This document shows, piece after piece, positions 1 through 8,650 of a stretch of DNA of 53,403 bases. Below the pieces are notes generated by a model that saw nothing but the letters and a program-made list of their open reading frames with translations, made no database searches and was not told where the DNA came from. Source of the stretch: Planctomycetota bacterium (GTDB lineage Bacteria > Planctomycetota > Planctomycetia > Pirellulales > Pirellulaceae); assembly GCA_963205385.1 (NCBI GenBank), contig CAUJKE010000233.1, forward strand, positions 1 to 53,403, in the 5' to 3' direction. Each line of letters opens with the position of its first letter. Position 1 is the stretch's first letter. The position numbers were made by a program, and so were the translations under genes.

Positions 1-429
1 ATCGACGACCAGGTGCTGCGCAAGCATGGCAAGCTGACCACCGAGGAGTTCGAGCATATCAAGGAGCATCCCGACCTGGGTTGCAAGATCCTGGCCGATC
101 TCAAGCCGCTGGCGAGCGTGCTGCCGGCGGTGCGGCATCACCATGAACAATGGGATGGCCGGGGCTATCCCAGCAAGCTCGTTGCCGAGGAGATTCCGTT
201 CATCGCCCGGATCGTGGCGGTGGCCGATGCCTACGACGCCATGATTAGCGATCGCCCGTATCGCCGGGGGATGCCGATCGAGAAAGTGGAGGAGATTTTC
301 CGCAAAGGGGCGGGACAACAATGGGATCGCGTCGTCATCGAGGCTTACTTCACTGCCCGCGACGATATCCGCGAAATCAGTCGCCGCGAGCGCGCGAACC
401 TCTCGCTGGACATCACGCGCTGGACGTGA
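1..429 (+). CDS. HD-GYP domain phosphohydrolase, C-terminal part
   Basis: The reading frame is open from the first base, so the gene begins outside the window; 142 codons are visible. The motif HHHEQWDGRGYP, about 47 residues in, followed by IARIVAVADAYDAMISDRPYR, is the second half of an HD-GYP domain, a family whose characterised members hydrolyse cyclic di-GMP. The first HD pair and any sensory or receiver domain lie upstream and cannot be judged. The protein ends about 40 residues after the conserved domain, so nothing large follows it. The family call is firm. Actual activity is inferred, because many HD-GYP proteins have other roles and the metal ligands of the first half are not visible. 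Confidence 0.9.
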   Translation: MDDQVLRKHGKLTTEEFEHIKEHPDLGCKILADLKPLASVLPAVRHHHEQWDGRGYPSKLVAEEIPFIARIVAVADAYDAMISDRPYRRGMPIEKVEEIFRKGAGQQWDRVVIEAYFTARDDIREISRRERANLSLDITRWT

Positions 430-476
430 GCGTCGGAGCCGTCACAATGGTCGGCGGCCACCGCAAGCATTAGAAT

Positions 477-962
477 GTGGCGATGGCTCGCCAGGAACAA
501 GACCGTGAAGATTTAATGGCCGAGGCCACGGCGCTCGTGGAGCGGGTTGAGCTGCGCGTGCTGCACGAACCAGAGCCGATCGTGCTAGGCGTGCGATCCA
601 ATGGCTGCTTGTCGATGTACTTCGGCGCCGATCCGGCCTTGCATTTCAACACGCAGGGGGAGTTGCGGCGGGGGTTTGTTGACGGCCAATTACTCACGGC
701 CGAAGCAGGCCGCCTGGTGCTCATGACGCGCCGCCGCACCGCAGGCGAAGTTCAATTGTTGCGCCGCGAACTGCCGCTAGCCGCAGCGCAAGCGCTGCGT
801 CTGACGCTCCAGACGCGAGTCCAATCTTTCCGCGACGCGCTCGAGGTTGGGCATTACGAGCTGCTGCGTCAAGTTCCGACGGACGCGCGCTTCGCGCCCG
901 AGCTCTGGCGCGAACGACTACCGCGCGAAGTGATTCCCGCGCAAGAGCCGCACGCGCGCTGA
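477..962 (+). CDS. Hypothetical protein, 161 residues
   Basis: I do not recognise a family. The start is a GTG at 477; an in-frame ATG two codons later (483) is an equally good choice. The protein has no signal peptide or membrane segment and looks like a soluble cytoplasmic protein. The middle (about residues 35-80) is predicted beta-rich and the C-terminal half is helical and arginine-rich, with several RR pairs. It lies 47 bases after the HD-GYP gene on the same strand and could be co-transcribed with it. Its stop is only 9 bases from the end of the convergent DUF1559 gene. Codon use resembles that of its neighbours, supporting a real gene. Confidence 0.6.
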   Translation: MAMARQEQDREDLMAEATALVERVELRVLHEPEPIVLGVRSNGCLSMYFGADPALHFNTQGELRRGFVDGQLLTAEAGRLVLMTRRRTAGEVQLLRRELPLAAAQALRLTLQTRVQSFRDALEVGHYELLRQVPTDARFAPELWRERLPREVIPAQEPHAR

Positions 963-971
963 AGCGGCCGC

Positions 972-1871
972 TCAGGGCAGCGCAACGGCGTTGCCATCTG
1001 CGGGATTCACCAGCTTGCGCAGCACTGCCGGCGGCGTGTTGGTGGACAAAAACTGTATCGAGGCATCGCAAAAACCGACGTTGACCCCGCCGGGATAGAT
1101 GGCGTTGATCTGTCCCGGCACGGCGCTGCGGGCATCGTGAATCAGAAAATCGAGGTGGGCGCTATCGAGGTCGCTTGGCTGCGTCCATGAAATGCCTGAC
1201 TGCTTGGACTCGACAATGCAGATAGTATCGGACAGCCCGTCGGTAATATTCGCGAGAACTCGGTGGTTGCCATTGTGATTGTTGTCGTTGAGCGTTCCCG
1301 GCCCGACGAACATCAGCACATTCGTTTCCAGTGGATCGGTGGGTGCATCGCCGGCCGCACGATAGAACGGCGGGATAGATTGCGCCACGGCCTGGTTTGC
1401 AGGACTATCCCAAGGCTGGCTGAAATCGTACTGGTTGTAGAGTTGCTGTTGTTCCAAAAACGGGAGTATGATGACGCGCCAACTGTGCGTCGGCTGGCCA
1501 TTTTCATCTGTAAAATAGGCCGGTGGGAACTCGCCATAAGCGATTTCATAATTGTGTAGCGCCAGGACGATCTGCTTTAGATGGTTCTGCGACTGCACGC
1601 GCCGCGCCGCGGTGCGCGCGGCTTGCACCGCAGGCAGCAACAGCGCCACCAAGATTCCGCCGCAAGCCATTAAGACCACCAGGGAGACCAGCGCGACGAC
1701 TAAGATGATCATGCCGACGCCGGACCCGTTGGCCGCCCGGCTCGCACCAGCGTTGTGAAACGGCACCTGCACCATGTGGCCGCATTTCTTGCAGGGAACC
1801 GTCATCCCGGCATATTGCTCGCCGGCGTTTTCGTGGGAGCCACATTGCGGGCAGCTAAATGGAATCGACAT
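972..1871 (-). CDS. DUF1559-family protein with N-terminal zinc ribbon
   Basis: The N-terminus carries a zinc ribbon with two Cys pairs (CPQC and CKKC, about 20 residues apart). A glycine-rich linker and one strong membrane helix (about residues 55-85, ending LLLPAVQAARTAARR) follow. The helix runs into a pseudopilin-like stretch with NHLKQIVLALHNY, the hallmark of the large planctomycete DUF1559 family. The C-terminal PGGVNVGFCDASIQFL replaces the usual H-X9-DG signature. ATG 1871 is preferred over the upstream GTG at 1880 because AGGTGG lies just ahead of it. DUF1559 proteins are greatly expanded in planctomycetes and are thought to be envelope-associated; their function is unknown. The ribbon ahead of the helix should be cytoplasmic. 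Confidence 0.85.
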   Translation of the reverse strand: MSIPFSCPQCGSHENAGEQYAGMTVPCKKCGHMVQVPFHNAGASRAANGSGVGMIILVVALVSLVVLMACGGILVALLLPAVQAARTAARRVQSQNHLKQIVLALHNYEIAYGEFPPAYFTDENGQPTHSWRVIILPFLEQQQLYNQYDFSQPWDSPANQAVAQSIPPFYRAAGDAPTDPLETNVLMFVGPGTLNDNNHNGNHRVLANITDGLSDTICIVESKQSGISWTQPSDLDSAHLDFLIHDARSAVPGQINAIYPGGVNVGFCDASIQFLSTNTPPAVLRKLVNPADGNAVALP

Positions 1872-2090
1872 GCTAACCACCTGGGATGAGAGATTTCGAG
1901 CGGACTTCCTTTGAGTTTAACGGAGTTGGCGCGTGCATGCATTATGGCGGTGATATCTGGCGGTGATATCTGGACCTGCCACGATGCAATTGTGGGCGGC
2001 CCAATTGCGTCCACATAGTAGCGGACGCGCGCCGTGCATGGCATGATACAGACCCTCTGCGACGATGCCTGCTGATTTAAGGGTGCGAGA

Positions 2091-3344
2091 ATGAATGCCT
2101 GCCGTCTGTCGATCTTCACATTCCTGCCATTGCTGCTTCTCGCTTCGTCGCCAATCCGCGCGGCGGAGTCCGGCGATTGGCCAGCGTGGCGCGGCCCACA
2201 CGGAAATGGCGTCGCAAGCGCCGATCAGAACCCGCCGACGGTCTGGAGCGAACGGGAAAACGTCCTTTGGAAAACGCCGGTGCCGGGGCGCGGATATTCC
2301 TCGCCGACAGTTGTCGGCCCGCGCGTCTTGCTGGCCACGGCCGAAGAGGATCGCCAGATCCAAGCGGTCATTTGCTATGACCGGGCGACCGGCAAACAGC
2401 TCTGGAAAACGGAAGTCCATCGCGGCAATTTGGACGACCAAGGGAACAAGAAGGCGACACAAGCCTCATCGTCTGTCGCCTACGATGGCGAGCGGCTGTT
2501 CATCAACTTTCTGAACAATCACGCGGTCTATACGACCGCGCTCGACCTCGACGGCCAGCAACTCTGGCAAACGAAAGTCTCCGACTTCAAGACGCACCAG
2601 GGGTTTGGCTCGTCTCCGACGGTGCATGGGGACTTCGTCTATGTCACCACCGACAACCCCGCCGGCGGTGTGATTGCCGCGCTCCGTCGCAAGGACGGCA
2701 AAATTGCCTGGCGGGTGCAACGCCCCGAGGAAGCGAACTACGCTTCCGCCCAAATCCTGAAACTGCACGGTAAGGAACAACTCCTGCTGCAAGGCTGCGG
2801 ATTGGTCGCCAGCTATGACCCTCGGACCGGCCAGAAGAATTGGGAAATGGAAGGCTCGACGGTCGAGTGCGTCACGAGCATTGTCACCGATGGCAAACAT
2901 ATCTTTGTCAGCGGCGGCTACCCGCGCAATCATGTGCAGGCGATTGTCGCCGATGGCTCGCGGCAAACGGCCTGGGAAAATGGCGCCCGCGTGTATGTCC
3001 CCTCGATGATCGTGCGCGACGGCTATCTGTACGCCATGCAAGACGCCGGCATCGCCACGTGTTGGGAGTGCGCCAGCGGCAAGGAGATGTGGAAGTCCCG
3101 CGTCGGGGGCGATTTCACCGCTTCGCTGGTGCTGGTGGGCGAGCATTTATATGCGGTCAGTGAACGGGGAAAATCTGTCATTTTCAAGGCAAATCCCCAG
3201 CGGTTCAGCCTTGTCGCCGAGAATCAGTTGGGTGATGAAGCGTTTGCGACCCCGTCGATCTGCGGCGGGCAAATCTTCATGCGTGTGGTGAAGAACGCCG
3301 ACGGCCACCGGCAAGAGTGGCTGTATTGCTTGGGGAGCAAATAA
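2091..3344 (+). CDS. Exported PQQ-binding-like beta-propeller protein
   Basis: The 417-residue protein starts with a signal peptide (positively charged start, hydrophobic LPLLLLASSPIRA, cleavage near residue 24). The mature part begins DWPAWRGPHGNG, the usual opening of planctomycete outer-membrane-assembly/PQQ-like beta-propellers. Several blades show the repeated pattern of a strand plus G.(Q/K).LW, for example ATGKQLWKTEV and ASGKEMWKSRV. It probably folds as a seven- or eight-bladed propeller in the periplasm. Enzyme activity is uncertain: there is no heme motif, and many relatives are annotated only as PQQ-binding-like. It may be a quinoprotein-type dehydrogenase or a BamB-like scaffold. 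rsmH follows about 60 bases downstream. Confidence 0.85.
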   Translation: MNACRLSIFTFLPLLLLASSPIRAAESGDWPAWRGPHGNGVASADQNPPTVWSERENVLWKTPVPGRGYSSPTVVGPRVLLATAEEDRQIQAVICYDRATGKQLWKTEVHRGNLDDQGNKKATQASSSVAYDGERLFINFLNNHAVYTTALDLDGQQLWQTKVSDFKTHQGFGSSPTVHGDFVYVTTDNPAGGVIAALRRKDGKIAWRVQRPEEANYASAQILKLHGKEQLLLQGCGLVASYDPRTGQKNWEMEGSTVECVTSIVTDGKHIFVSGGYPRNHVQAIVADGSRQTAWENGARVYVPSMIVRDGYLYAMQDAGIATCWECASGKEMWKSRVGGDFTASLVLVGEHLYAVSERGKSVIFKANPQRFSLVAENQLGDEAFATPSICGGQIFMRVVKNADGHRQEWLYCLGSK

Positions 3345-3402
3345 GCGCGCTCGCTTGCGACGGCCCTCGGCAAGCCGCGCCTGCTCCGCTAATATGCGCA
3401 GC

Positions 3403-4278
3403 ATGGCGACAATCCACATTCCGGTGATGCCGCGCGAGATTTTGGAGTGGCTCGCGCCGCAGCCTGGCGAGACGATGGTCGATGGGACGCTGGGCGGCGC
3501 GGGGCATACGCGGATGCTCGCGGAGCGCGTCGGCGACGCGGGCCAGGTGTTATCGTTTGATCGCGATCCGCAGGCTCTCGCCGCGGCGGAAGAAGTGCTG
3601 CGCGGCCTGCCGATCAAGCTCGTACATGCGAATTACGCGGAGCTACGCAGCGTTCTGCGGCAGCTTGAAATCGACGCTGTGGATGGCATCCTGCTCGACC
3701 TTGGCCTGTCGAGCGACCAACTGGCCGACCGCGAGCGGGGCTTCAGCTTTGAAAGCGAGGGGCCGCTCGACTTGCGGTTCGACCCCACGGAAGGCCAGCC
3801 GGCGCATCACCTGCTCGCGCACTTGCGCGAAGCGCCGCTGGCCGATTTGATCTATCAATACGGCGAGGAGCGTTACAGCCGCCGCATTGCGAGGAAAATC
3901 GTCGAGGTCCGCCGCGAGCGACCGCTCCGCACCGCAGCCGAATTGGCCGACCTGGTGCGCAAGTGCGTGCCGCGCTCCAAACACGAACGAATCGACCGGG
4001 CCACGCGCACGTTTCAAGCTTTGCGGATCGCGGTCAACGACGAGCTCGGCGCGCTGGAGCGCCTCCTGCGCGACGCTCCCGAGTGTCTGGCCCCCGGCGG
4101 GCGAATCGCCATCATCAGCTTTCACTCGCTCGAAGACCGCATCGTCAAGGAAGCCTTCCGGGCGGACGACCGGTGGGAGATCCTCACCAAGAAACCCCTG
4201 GTTGCGACAGACGACGAAGTGCTGCAAAATCCGCGTGCGCGCAGCGCTAAGCTCCGCGTCGCCCGCCGCCGCTCGTAG
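3403..4278 (+). CDS. rsmH: 16S rRNA (cytosine(1402)-N(4))-methyltransferase
   Basis: This is RsmH (MraW), which methylates N4 of C1402 in the 16S rRNA decoding centre using S-adenosylmethionine. The start is set at ATG 3403 because the family begins HIPVM within a few residues; the in-frame extension upstream of it has no family match. The SAM-binding motif GETMVDGTLGGAGHT is at about residues 22-36. Further family blocks are DGILLDLGLSSDQL, GFSF, DLRFD, the ATRTFQALRIAVNDEL segment, and the C-terminal GGRIAIISFHSLEDRIVK. At 291 residues it has normal length and appears intact. The usual dcw neighbours (mraZ, ftsL, ftsI, mur genes) are absent on both sides. Confidence 0.97.
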   Translation: MATIHIPVMPREILEWLAPQPGETMVDGTLGGAGHTRMLAERVGDAGQVLSFDRDPQALAAAEEVLRGLPIKLVHANYAELRSVLRQLEIDAVDGILLDLGLSSDQLADRERGFSFESEGPLDLRFDPTEGQPAHHLLAHLREAPLADLIYQYGEERYSRRIARKIVEVRRERPLRTAAELADLVRKCVPRSKHERIDRATRTFQALRIAVNDELGALERLLRDAPECLAPGGRIAIISFHSLEDRIVKEAFRADDRWEILTKKPLVATDDEVLQNPRARSAKLRVARRRS

Positions 4279-4314
4279 GCAGTGGAAATTCTTTTCCGCG
4301 CGATAAACTCAACG

Positions 4315-4806
4315 ATGACTGACTCGCCAGGCTTTTGCGTGCGCCGCATCATCTCAGGCGGACAGACCGGCGTGGATCGGGCGGCGCTCGACGTGGCGAT
4401 CGAACTGGGCCTCGAACATGGCGGCTGGTGCCCGCGCGGTCGGCGCGCGGAAGATGGTTATCTCGACGAGTGTTACCTGTTGCAGGAAACCGATTCGCCG
4501 GAGTATCACATTCGCACCGAGCGCAACGTGAGCGACTCGGACGGGACATTGATTCTCGCGTATGGTTCATTGACCGGCGGCACGCGGCTCACGCAGGTCT
4601 TCGCCCGCCGCCACGGGCGACCCTGTCTCGTGATCGATCTCGAACAAGCGTTCGACGCCGACGCCGTGCGGCAGTGGCTCGCCACGCATGATGTCGCGGT
4701 GCTCAATGTGGCCGGGCCGCGCGAGAGTACATCGCCGGGGATCTACCTCATCGCCAGCAACGTGCTGCACGGCATCCTCGGCGCCGCATTTCCAGGCGAT
4801 GCGTAA
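4315..4806 (+). CDS. SLOG-fold putative molybdenum carrier protein
   Basis: The sequence RRIISGGQTGVDRAALDVA near the N-terminus, then GWCPRGRRAEDG, NVSDSDGTLIL and GGTRLTQVFARRHGRP, define the putative molybdenum carrier family of the LOG/SLOG Rossmann-like superfamily. The family name comes from a structural similarity; molybdenum transport has not been shown for most members, and the SLOG fold generally binds nucleotides or related ligands. ATG 4315 is preferred; a GTG at 4282 would add 11 residues just after the rsmH stop. At 163 residues it covers the whole domain. It follows rsmH by 36 bases and ends 9 bases before a convergent gene. Confidence 0.85.
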   Translation: MTDSPGFCVRRIISGGQTGVDRAALDVAIELGLEHGGWCPRGRRAEDGYLDECYLLQETDSPEYHIRTERNVSDSDGTLILAYGSLTGGTRLTQVFARRHGRPCLVIDLEQAFDADAVRQWLATHDVAVLNVAGPRESTSPGIYLIASNVLHGILGAAFPGDA

Positions 4807-4815
4807 ACCGTCGCG

Positions 4816-5712
4816 CTACGCGCAAGCCTCGCGCAATTGATCCAGGAGCTTCGGGCACTCCTCGCGCGGATTGCCGTTGTCTTCGTATTCGAGCACGACA
4901 TAGCCGCGATAGTGCGCGTCGCGCAGGATCTTCGCGATGCGGGCGAAGTCGGCTGGTCGCTGCTTCTTGTCGGGGCCGGAGACGGTGGCCTTGACCTGCA
5001 CGTTGAGGGCGTAGGGGGCGACTTTGGCGAGCTCGCCGTAGAGGTCGTCGGAGTGAAAATTTCCCGTATCGAGATTCACGCCAAACCAGGGGCTGCTCAC
5101 ATCGCGCACAAATGCCATCAGTCCCTCGGCGGTCGCTGTCGGTCCGCCATGATTCTCGAGCGCGAGAAACACCCCTTGCTGGCCGGCATATTCGCAACAT
5201 TCTTCAATGCCTGCGACCATGAGCGAATGCGACTGGGCCGGCGGAACATCCTTCTGCTGATGTCCCGCGAAAATGCGAATGACCGGCGCGCCCAGGACCG
5301 CCGCGTGATCGACCCACCGCTTCACCTTTTCAATCTCGGCCATCCGCTTCTCGCTAGGCTGGTGGCCGAAATCGTTCCCCACGGCCGTGCCGGAAATATC
5401 CAGCCCCAGTTGAAAGCACTGCCGCTTGAGCGCCCGCAAGTATTCCGGCGTCGTGGGGGTGGGGAAGTAATATGAAGTTAGCTCCGTCCCTTCCAAGCCG
5501 AACTTCGCACAATCGTTGATGAAGTCTTGCAGCGTGAGCTTGTGCTCCTTCGCGTTGAACAAGTCGCGATAGCTGTAGGCTGCCAGGCTAAACTTAAACT
5601 TCGCTTCGCCATTGCGAGGAATCGGCTCGATGGCGACGAGCGGGGAAGTCGCCGCCAGCGCGGCGCCAGCGACGGCCGAGGTAGCGAGGAACTGACGGCG
5701 GGAAAGGCTCAT
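4816..5712 (-). CDS. Tat-exported sugar phosphate isomerase/epimerase-like TIM barrel
   Basis: The protein begins SLSRRQFLATSAVAGAALAA, a twin-arginine signal, so it is probably exported folded with its metal bound. The rest is an AP endonuclease 2/xylose isomerase-like TIM barrel. It carries the usual acidic metal ligands: FLALENHGG, GVNLDTGNF and, near the C-terminus, VVLEYEDNG. A histidine in FAGHQQ is also plausible. The substrate cannot be told from sequence; planctomycetes encode many such exported isomerase-like proteins next to oxidoreductases. Length (298 residues) is typical. It stands alone between convergent and divergent neighbours. Confidence 0.88.
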   Translation of the reverse strand: MSLSRRQFLATSAVAGAALAATSPLVAIEPIPRNGEAKFKFSLAAYSYRDLFNAKEHKLTLQDFINDCAKFGLEGTELTSYYFPTPTTPEYLRALKRQCFQLGLDISGTAVGNDFGHQPSEKRMAEIEKVKRWVDHAAVLGAPVIRIFAGHQQKDVPPAQSHSLMVAGIEECCEYAGQQGVFLALENHGGPTATAEGLMAFVRDVSSPWFGVNLDTGNFHSDDLYGELAKVAPYALNVQVKATVSGPDKKQRPADFARIAKILRDAHYRGYVVLEYEDNGNPREECPKLLDQLREACA

Positions 5713-5818
5713 GGCGGGGTCTCGCGTGAGAAATGGCGGGGATCAATCCTGTGTTTCAATATAACGCGGTGATTTCGTCAAAGCAGCAGCGCTCGAACGG
5801 ACAGGCTGGATTCCTGTC

Positions 5819-6199
5819 CTACTGTGCGGGTTCTTGATTTTGCTGCGTTGTTCGCTCAAACGCTTCTTGCGCGCGGCGATTTTGCTCCTCGAGGGCGCGC
5901 CGGTTTTCCGCTTGAATGCGTCGCACCTCATGCGCCGCGAATTTCACGCGCGAGTAAATCATGTAGCCTACGGCGCCGGCTCCGCCACATAACAAGAGCA
6001 GCACCACGGCCAGCACGGCCAGCACGATGCCTAAACCACCGCCACTACCGCCCCCTCGACCGCTCGGCCGCGGATCATAAGTAGGCGGCTTAAAATCGGC
6101 TGCGGGAGGAGTGGAGTGCGGCGGCGTGTGCGGCGCAGGCGCTGCGTCCAGCGGTTGCGGGTCTGGTTCGGGGAGTTGAGGAGGTAGCTCCGGCGACAT
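5819..6199 (-). CDS. Proline-rich single-span membrane protein
   Basis: No family is recognised. ATG 6199 is chosen over one 11 codons upstream because AGGTGGAG lies just ahead of it. The 126-residue protein has a proline-rich N-terminal half (about residues 1-55) and a short glycine-rich stretch. One strong membrane helix follows (about 60-85, rich in VLLLL and GGAGAVG). A highly charged helical C-terminus (RRIQAENRRALEEQNRR) has coiled-coil character. Topology is probably proline-rich side in the cytoplasm, helix outside or the reverse; the sequence does not decide. The next gene upstream on this strand (6344) has the same design of proline-rich segment plus one helix, so the two may be functionally related. 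Confidence 0.65.
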   Translation of the reverse strand: MSPELPPQLPEPDPQPLDAAPAPHTPPHSTPPAADFKPPTYDPRPSGRGGGSGGGLGIVLAVLAVVLLLLCGGAGAVGYMIYSRVKFAAHEVRRIQAENRRALEEQNRRAQEAFERTTQQNQEPAQ

Positions 6200-6343
6200 G
6201 ACTCCACCTGGGCGAGCGGTCAACGAGGGCAAATCACACGTCGTCCAGCGTATCCGGCTGGCGGAACCGCGTCAAACTGCGAGGCGTGCTCATCGTTGGC
6301 GCGCGCACGGATGTTTTGTATCGCGCCCGTCTGCTCGTATGCG

Positions 6344-7819
6344 TTATCGCGCGAGCCAGCCGAACAGGGCGAGTAACGCGATGATGCAAATGATGTAGAC
6401 GATGATGTTGCGCTTCCGGCGGCGGCGTTGCCTCACTTCCGGCGGCAGCCTGACCAGCTCGCGCTCGTTCAACCCTTCTCCCACTGTCTTGACCGGTTCG
6501 TGCAAGGCGGTGTAGCGGCCATCTTCCGTCGGAATGATGATTGAGCCATCCGGCCCGCGGAGCGGAATCTTCGGCCGCTCCGCCTCGGCCATTTCTTTTT
6601 CTGGCAGTGCGATTTGTTGGACGGCGCCGGGATCGACTTCGGCCGCGCCGTCAGGCAGTAGCGATTCCGGCTTACGCCCGGACTTCGCCGCGACATCCGC
6701 TTCCGGCTCGCTCGTCGGTTCCGGTTCGGCGTCAGGATCGCCAGGCGGCAAGAGATCGTCGATGGCTGCGCGGGGCGGCAACAGTTTGTCGGCCTTGTTC
6801 TGCGCCGCGGCGCTGCGCGGCTTTGGCGTCGGTGACGGCGTCGGTGACGATTCGCTCTGAGGAGCATCCGCCGACGATTCCACCGGCAATTCCCCCGGCA
6901 ATTCCCCCGGCGTTGTCGGCGCTGGCAGATCCGCGGCGGCCTCATCCACTGCCGGCTCATCCACCATAGGCTCACTGGTCGCCGGTTCTGGAAGTAGCGA
7001 TTCTATCTTCGGCTGGGGCTTCGCGCTCGGCTTCTTGGGTGCGAGGGGGGCAGCGCTGGGCGGAAGAAGGGACTTCTCGTCGCGCGGCGCCGGCGACTGT
7101 TCCCCGCGCGGTTTGAAGCCGGGGGGATAACGCGCGTCGTCCGCAGGCGGCGTCGGCTTAGACTCGCTTTTCGCCGGAGCAGCCTTCCGCGGGCTGGCCG
7201 GCGGATAGAAGTTCGCCTTGTCGTCACGCGGGCTGGTCGCGGGGGCGGAGCGAACCGGCTGAGCATCGGCTTTCGGCTTTGGCCCCGGCGGCTCAAAACC
7301 CGGCGGGTAGCGCATCACGCTGGGCGCGTCCTCGACCGGCACGACGGCTTTCACCACCGGCCCCGACGGGAGGTTGCCAACAGGCGGCGATTGCATGGAC
7401 GGCTGGCCCACAGGAGGTTCCTGAGCGGCAGCCAGCGGCGGCGTTGGCCCAGTTTGTGGAGAACTCGCGGGAACCACGACCGGCGCCTGGCAATGCGGGC
7501 AAGCGACTTCGTGACCTGCTGCCTCCGGCGGAACCATGAATCCGCCGTGGCAATGCGGACAGCCGAGCGTCAGCATGCCCCCCGGTCCACTCGGAAGACT
7601 CCCAGGCGAAGGTCCGAACGGAGGCTGCTGAGCCGGATGTGGCGGAGATCCCCCAGGCGCACCCGGCAAACTGCCCGGTGGCGGGGCTGGGACGTTAGTT
7701 AGCGGAGGTAAGACGACCGGCGCGCCGCACAACGGACAGCCTACCGTTTGACCGGCGTGGATCGAATCCGTCTGGAATATGCCTGCACAGCGAGGACATT
7801 GAAACTGCATTGTGCTCAT
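6344..7819 (-). CDS. Proline-rich protein with tandem zinc ribbons and C-terminal anchor
   Basis: Starting at ATG 7819 (MSTMQFQCPRC) gives 491 residues. Two zinc ribbons open the protein: CPRC/CPLC (about residues 8-30) and CPHC/CPHC (about 80-105), each like those of planctomycete DUF1559 and FHA proteins. A long disordered Pro/Ala/Glu-rich region follows. It contains two copies of RYPPGF(E/K)P and five copies of a short LLP motif (KSLLPP, ESLLPE, DKLLPP, DDLLPP, ESLLPD). One membrane helix ends the protein (IIVYIICIIALLALFGW), after an RQRRRRKR stop signal, so the bulk should be cytoplasmic. Function is unknown; a membrane-tethered scaffold is an inference from the repeated motifs. Confidence 0.75.
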   Translation of the reverse strand: MSTMQFQCPRCAGIFQTDSIHAGQTVGCPLCGAPVVLPPLTNVPAPPPGSLPGAPGGSPPHPAQQPPFGPSPGSLPSGPGGMLTLGCPHCHGGFMVPPEAAGHEVACPHCQAPVVVPASSPQTGPTPPLAAAQEPPVGQPSMQSPPVGNLPSGPVVKAVVPVEDAPSVMRYPPGFEPPGPKPKADAQPVRSAPATSPRDDKANFYPPASPRKAAPAKSESKPTPPADDARYPPGFKPRGEQSPAPRDEKSLLPPSAAPLAPKKPSAKPQPKIESLLPEPATSEPMVDEPAVDEAAADLPAPTTPGELPGELPVESSADAPQSESSPTPSPTPKPRSAAAQNKADKLLPPRAAIDDLLPPGDPDAEPEPTSEPEADVAAKSGRKPESLLPDGAAEVDPGAVQQIALPEKEMAEAERPKIPLRGPDGSIIIPTEDGRYTALHEPVKTVGEGLNERELVRLPPEVRQRRRRKRNIIVYIICIIALLALFGWLAR

Positions 7820-8079
7820 CAAGTACGTACCGTCCCACAGACCTGCGGTGCGAGCCCGTAAACCTTCTATCCTAGTCGGAGCACACGGAAACATTCAATC
7901 CGCACCTGACACGCACGAGCGGTTCCGCGAATCGCAGCGGCCAAAGGGGCGAAAGTTCACGAATCAATGCCGAAGTTACAGAGTTACTGCAAAGTTGCCG
8001 AGTTACGTCGCGGATGATTCAGGGTTTCCTGGTTTGCCAGATCGGGCTATGATCGCCAGCCTCCGCGCAAGGATGCCGC

Positions 8080-8589
8080 ATGCAACAACCATTGATTATC
8101 CTCGGGCGAGTCGTCGTCGTGCTCGTCTTTCTGTTCGGAATGCCGCTCTTAGCGATTCCTGGTGTTTTGGAATGGTTGCGGGAGGGGGTGGAATCGCCAC
8201 GCTTGCGGACATTGGCAAATGCTCCCGTGGAGGGGAGCAGCGTTCCACCTCAAGTGGCTCACAACGGGGTTTCGCTCGTGGAGGAGCAATCGGCGAGCGA
8301 AGTCACGTCAGCGCTCTTTTTGGAATCGGTAAAAACCACCGAAACTGCGTCTCTTGCCAGTTCTCGCACCGAGCTTGAGGAATTAGCGGCAAAAATTCAG
8401 GCGCAGGGGGCCACTTTTTATCGCCTCGACCGGATTTCGGATTCGCCGGAGGCTGGCTATCGCTTCACGGCGCAGTTCCTGCGTGGGGGAACGCCGCCGC
8501 GGCGTATGAATTTAGAAGCGACCGACGCCGATCCCCGCCGGGCGATGCAGCAAGTGCTTGCCCAGGCGGCTGAGTTTAAGCAGCGTTAA
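8080..8589 (+). CDS. Small membrane-anchored hypothetical protein
   Basis: This 169-residue protein is not assigned to a family. An N-terminal hydrophobic helix (about residues 5-30, ILGRVVVVLVFLFGMPLLAI) acts as an anchor or uncleaved signal. A polar linker follows, and the C-terminal part from about residue 85 (ELEELAAKIQAQGATFYRL, then a beta hairpin and a final helix) looks like a small folded alpha/beta domain. It is divergent from the zinc-ribbon gene at 6344-7819 and immediately precedes scpB. If scpB used a far-upstream start, the two would overlap. The context suggests co-transcription with scpB, but no link to chromosome segregation is visible in the sequence. Confidence 0.65.
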   Translation: MQQPLIILGRVVVVLVFLFGMPLLAIPGVLEWLREGVESPRLRTLANAPVEGSSVPPQVAHNGVSLVEEQSASEVTSALFLESVKTTETASLASSRTELEELAAKIQAQGATFYRLDRISDSPEAGYRFTAQFLRGGTPPRRMNLEATDADPRRAMQQVLAQAAEFKQR

Positions 8590-8650
8590 CCCCGTTGCTC
8601 TCGCGGCTTTGATGTTGATACTGGTGTCAGCCACTGGGGGTGGCGGTGAC

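Noticed and set aside
7969..8006. Three copies of AGTTAC upstream of the gene at 8080 as an operator
   Set aside because: Copies are short and irregularly spaced; chance cannot be excluded.
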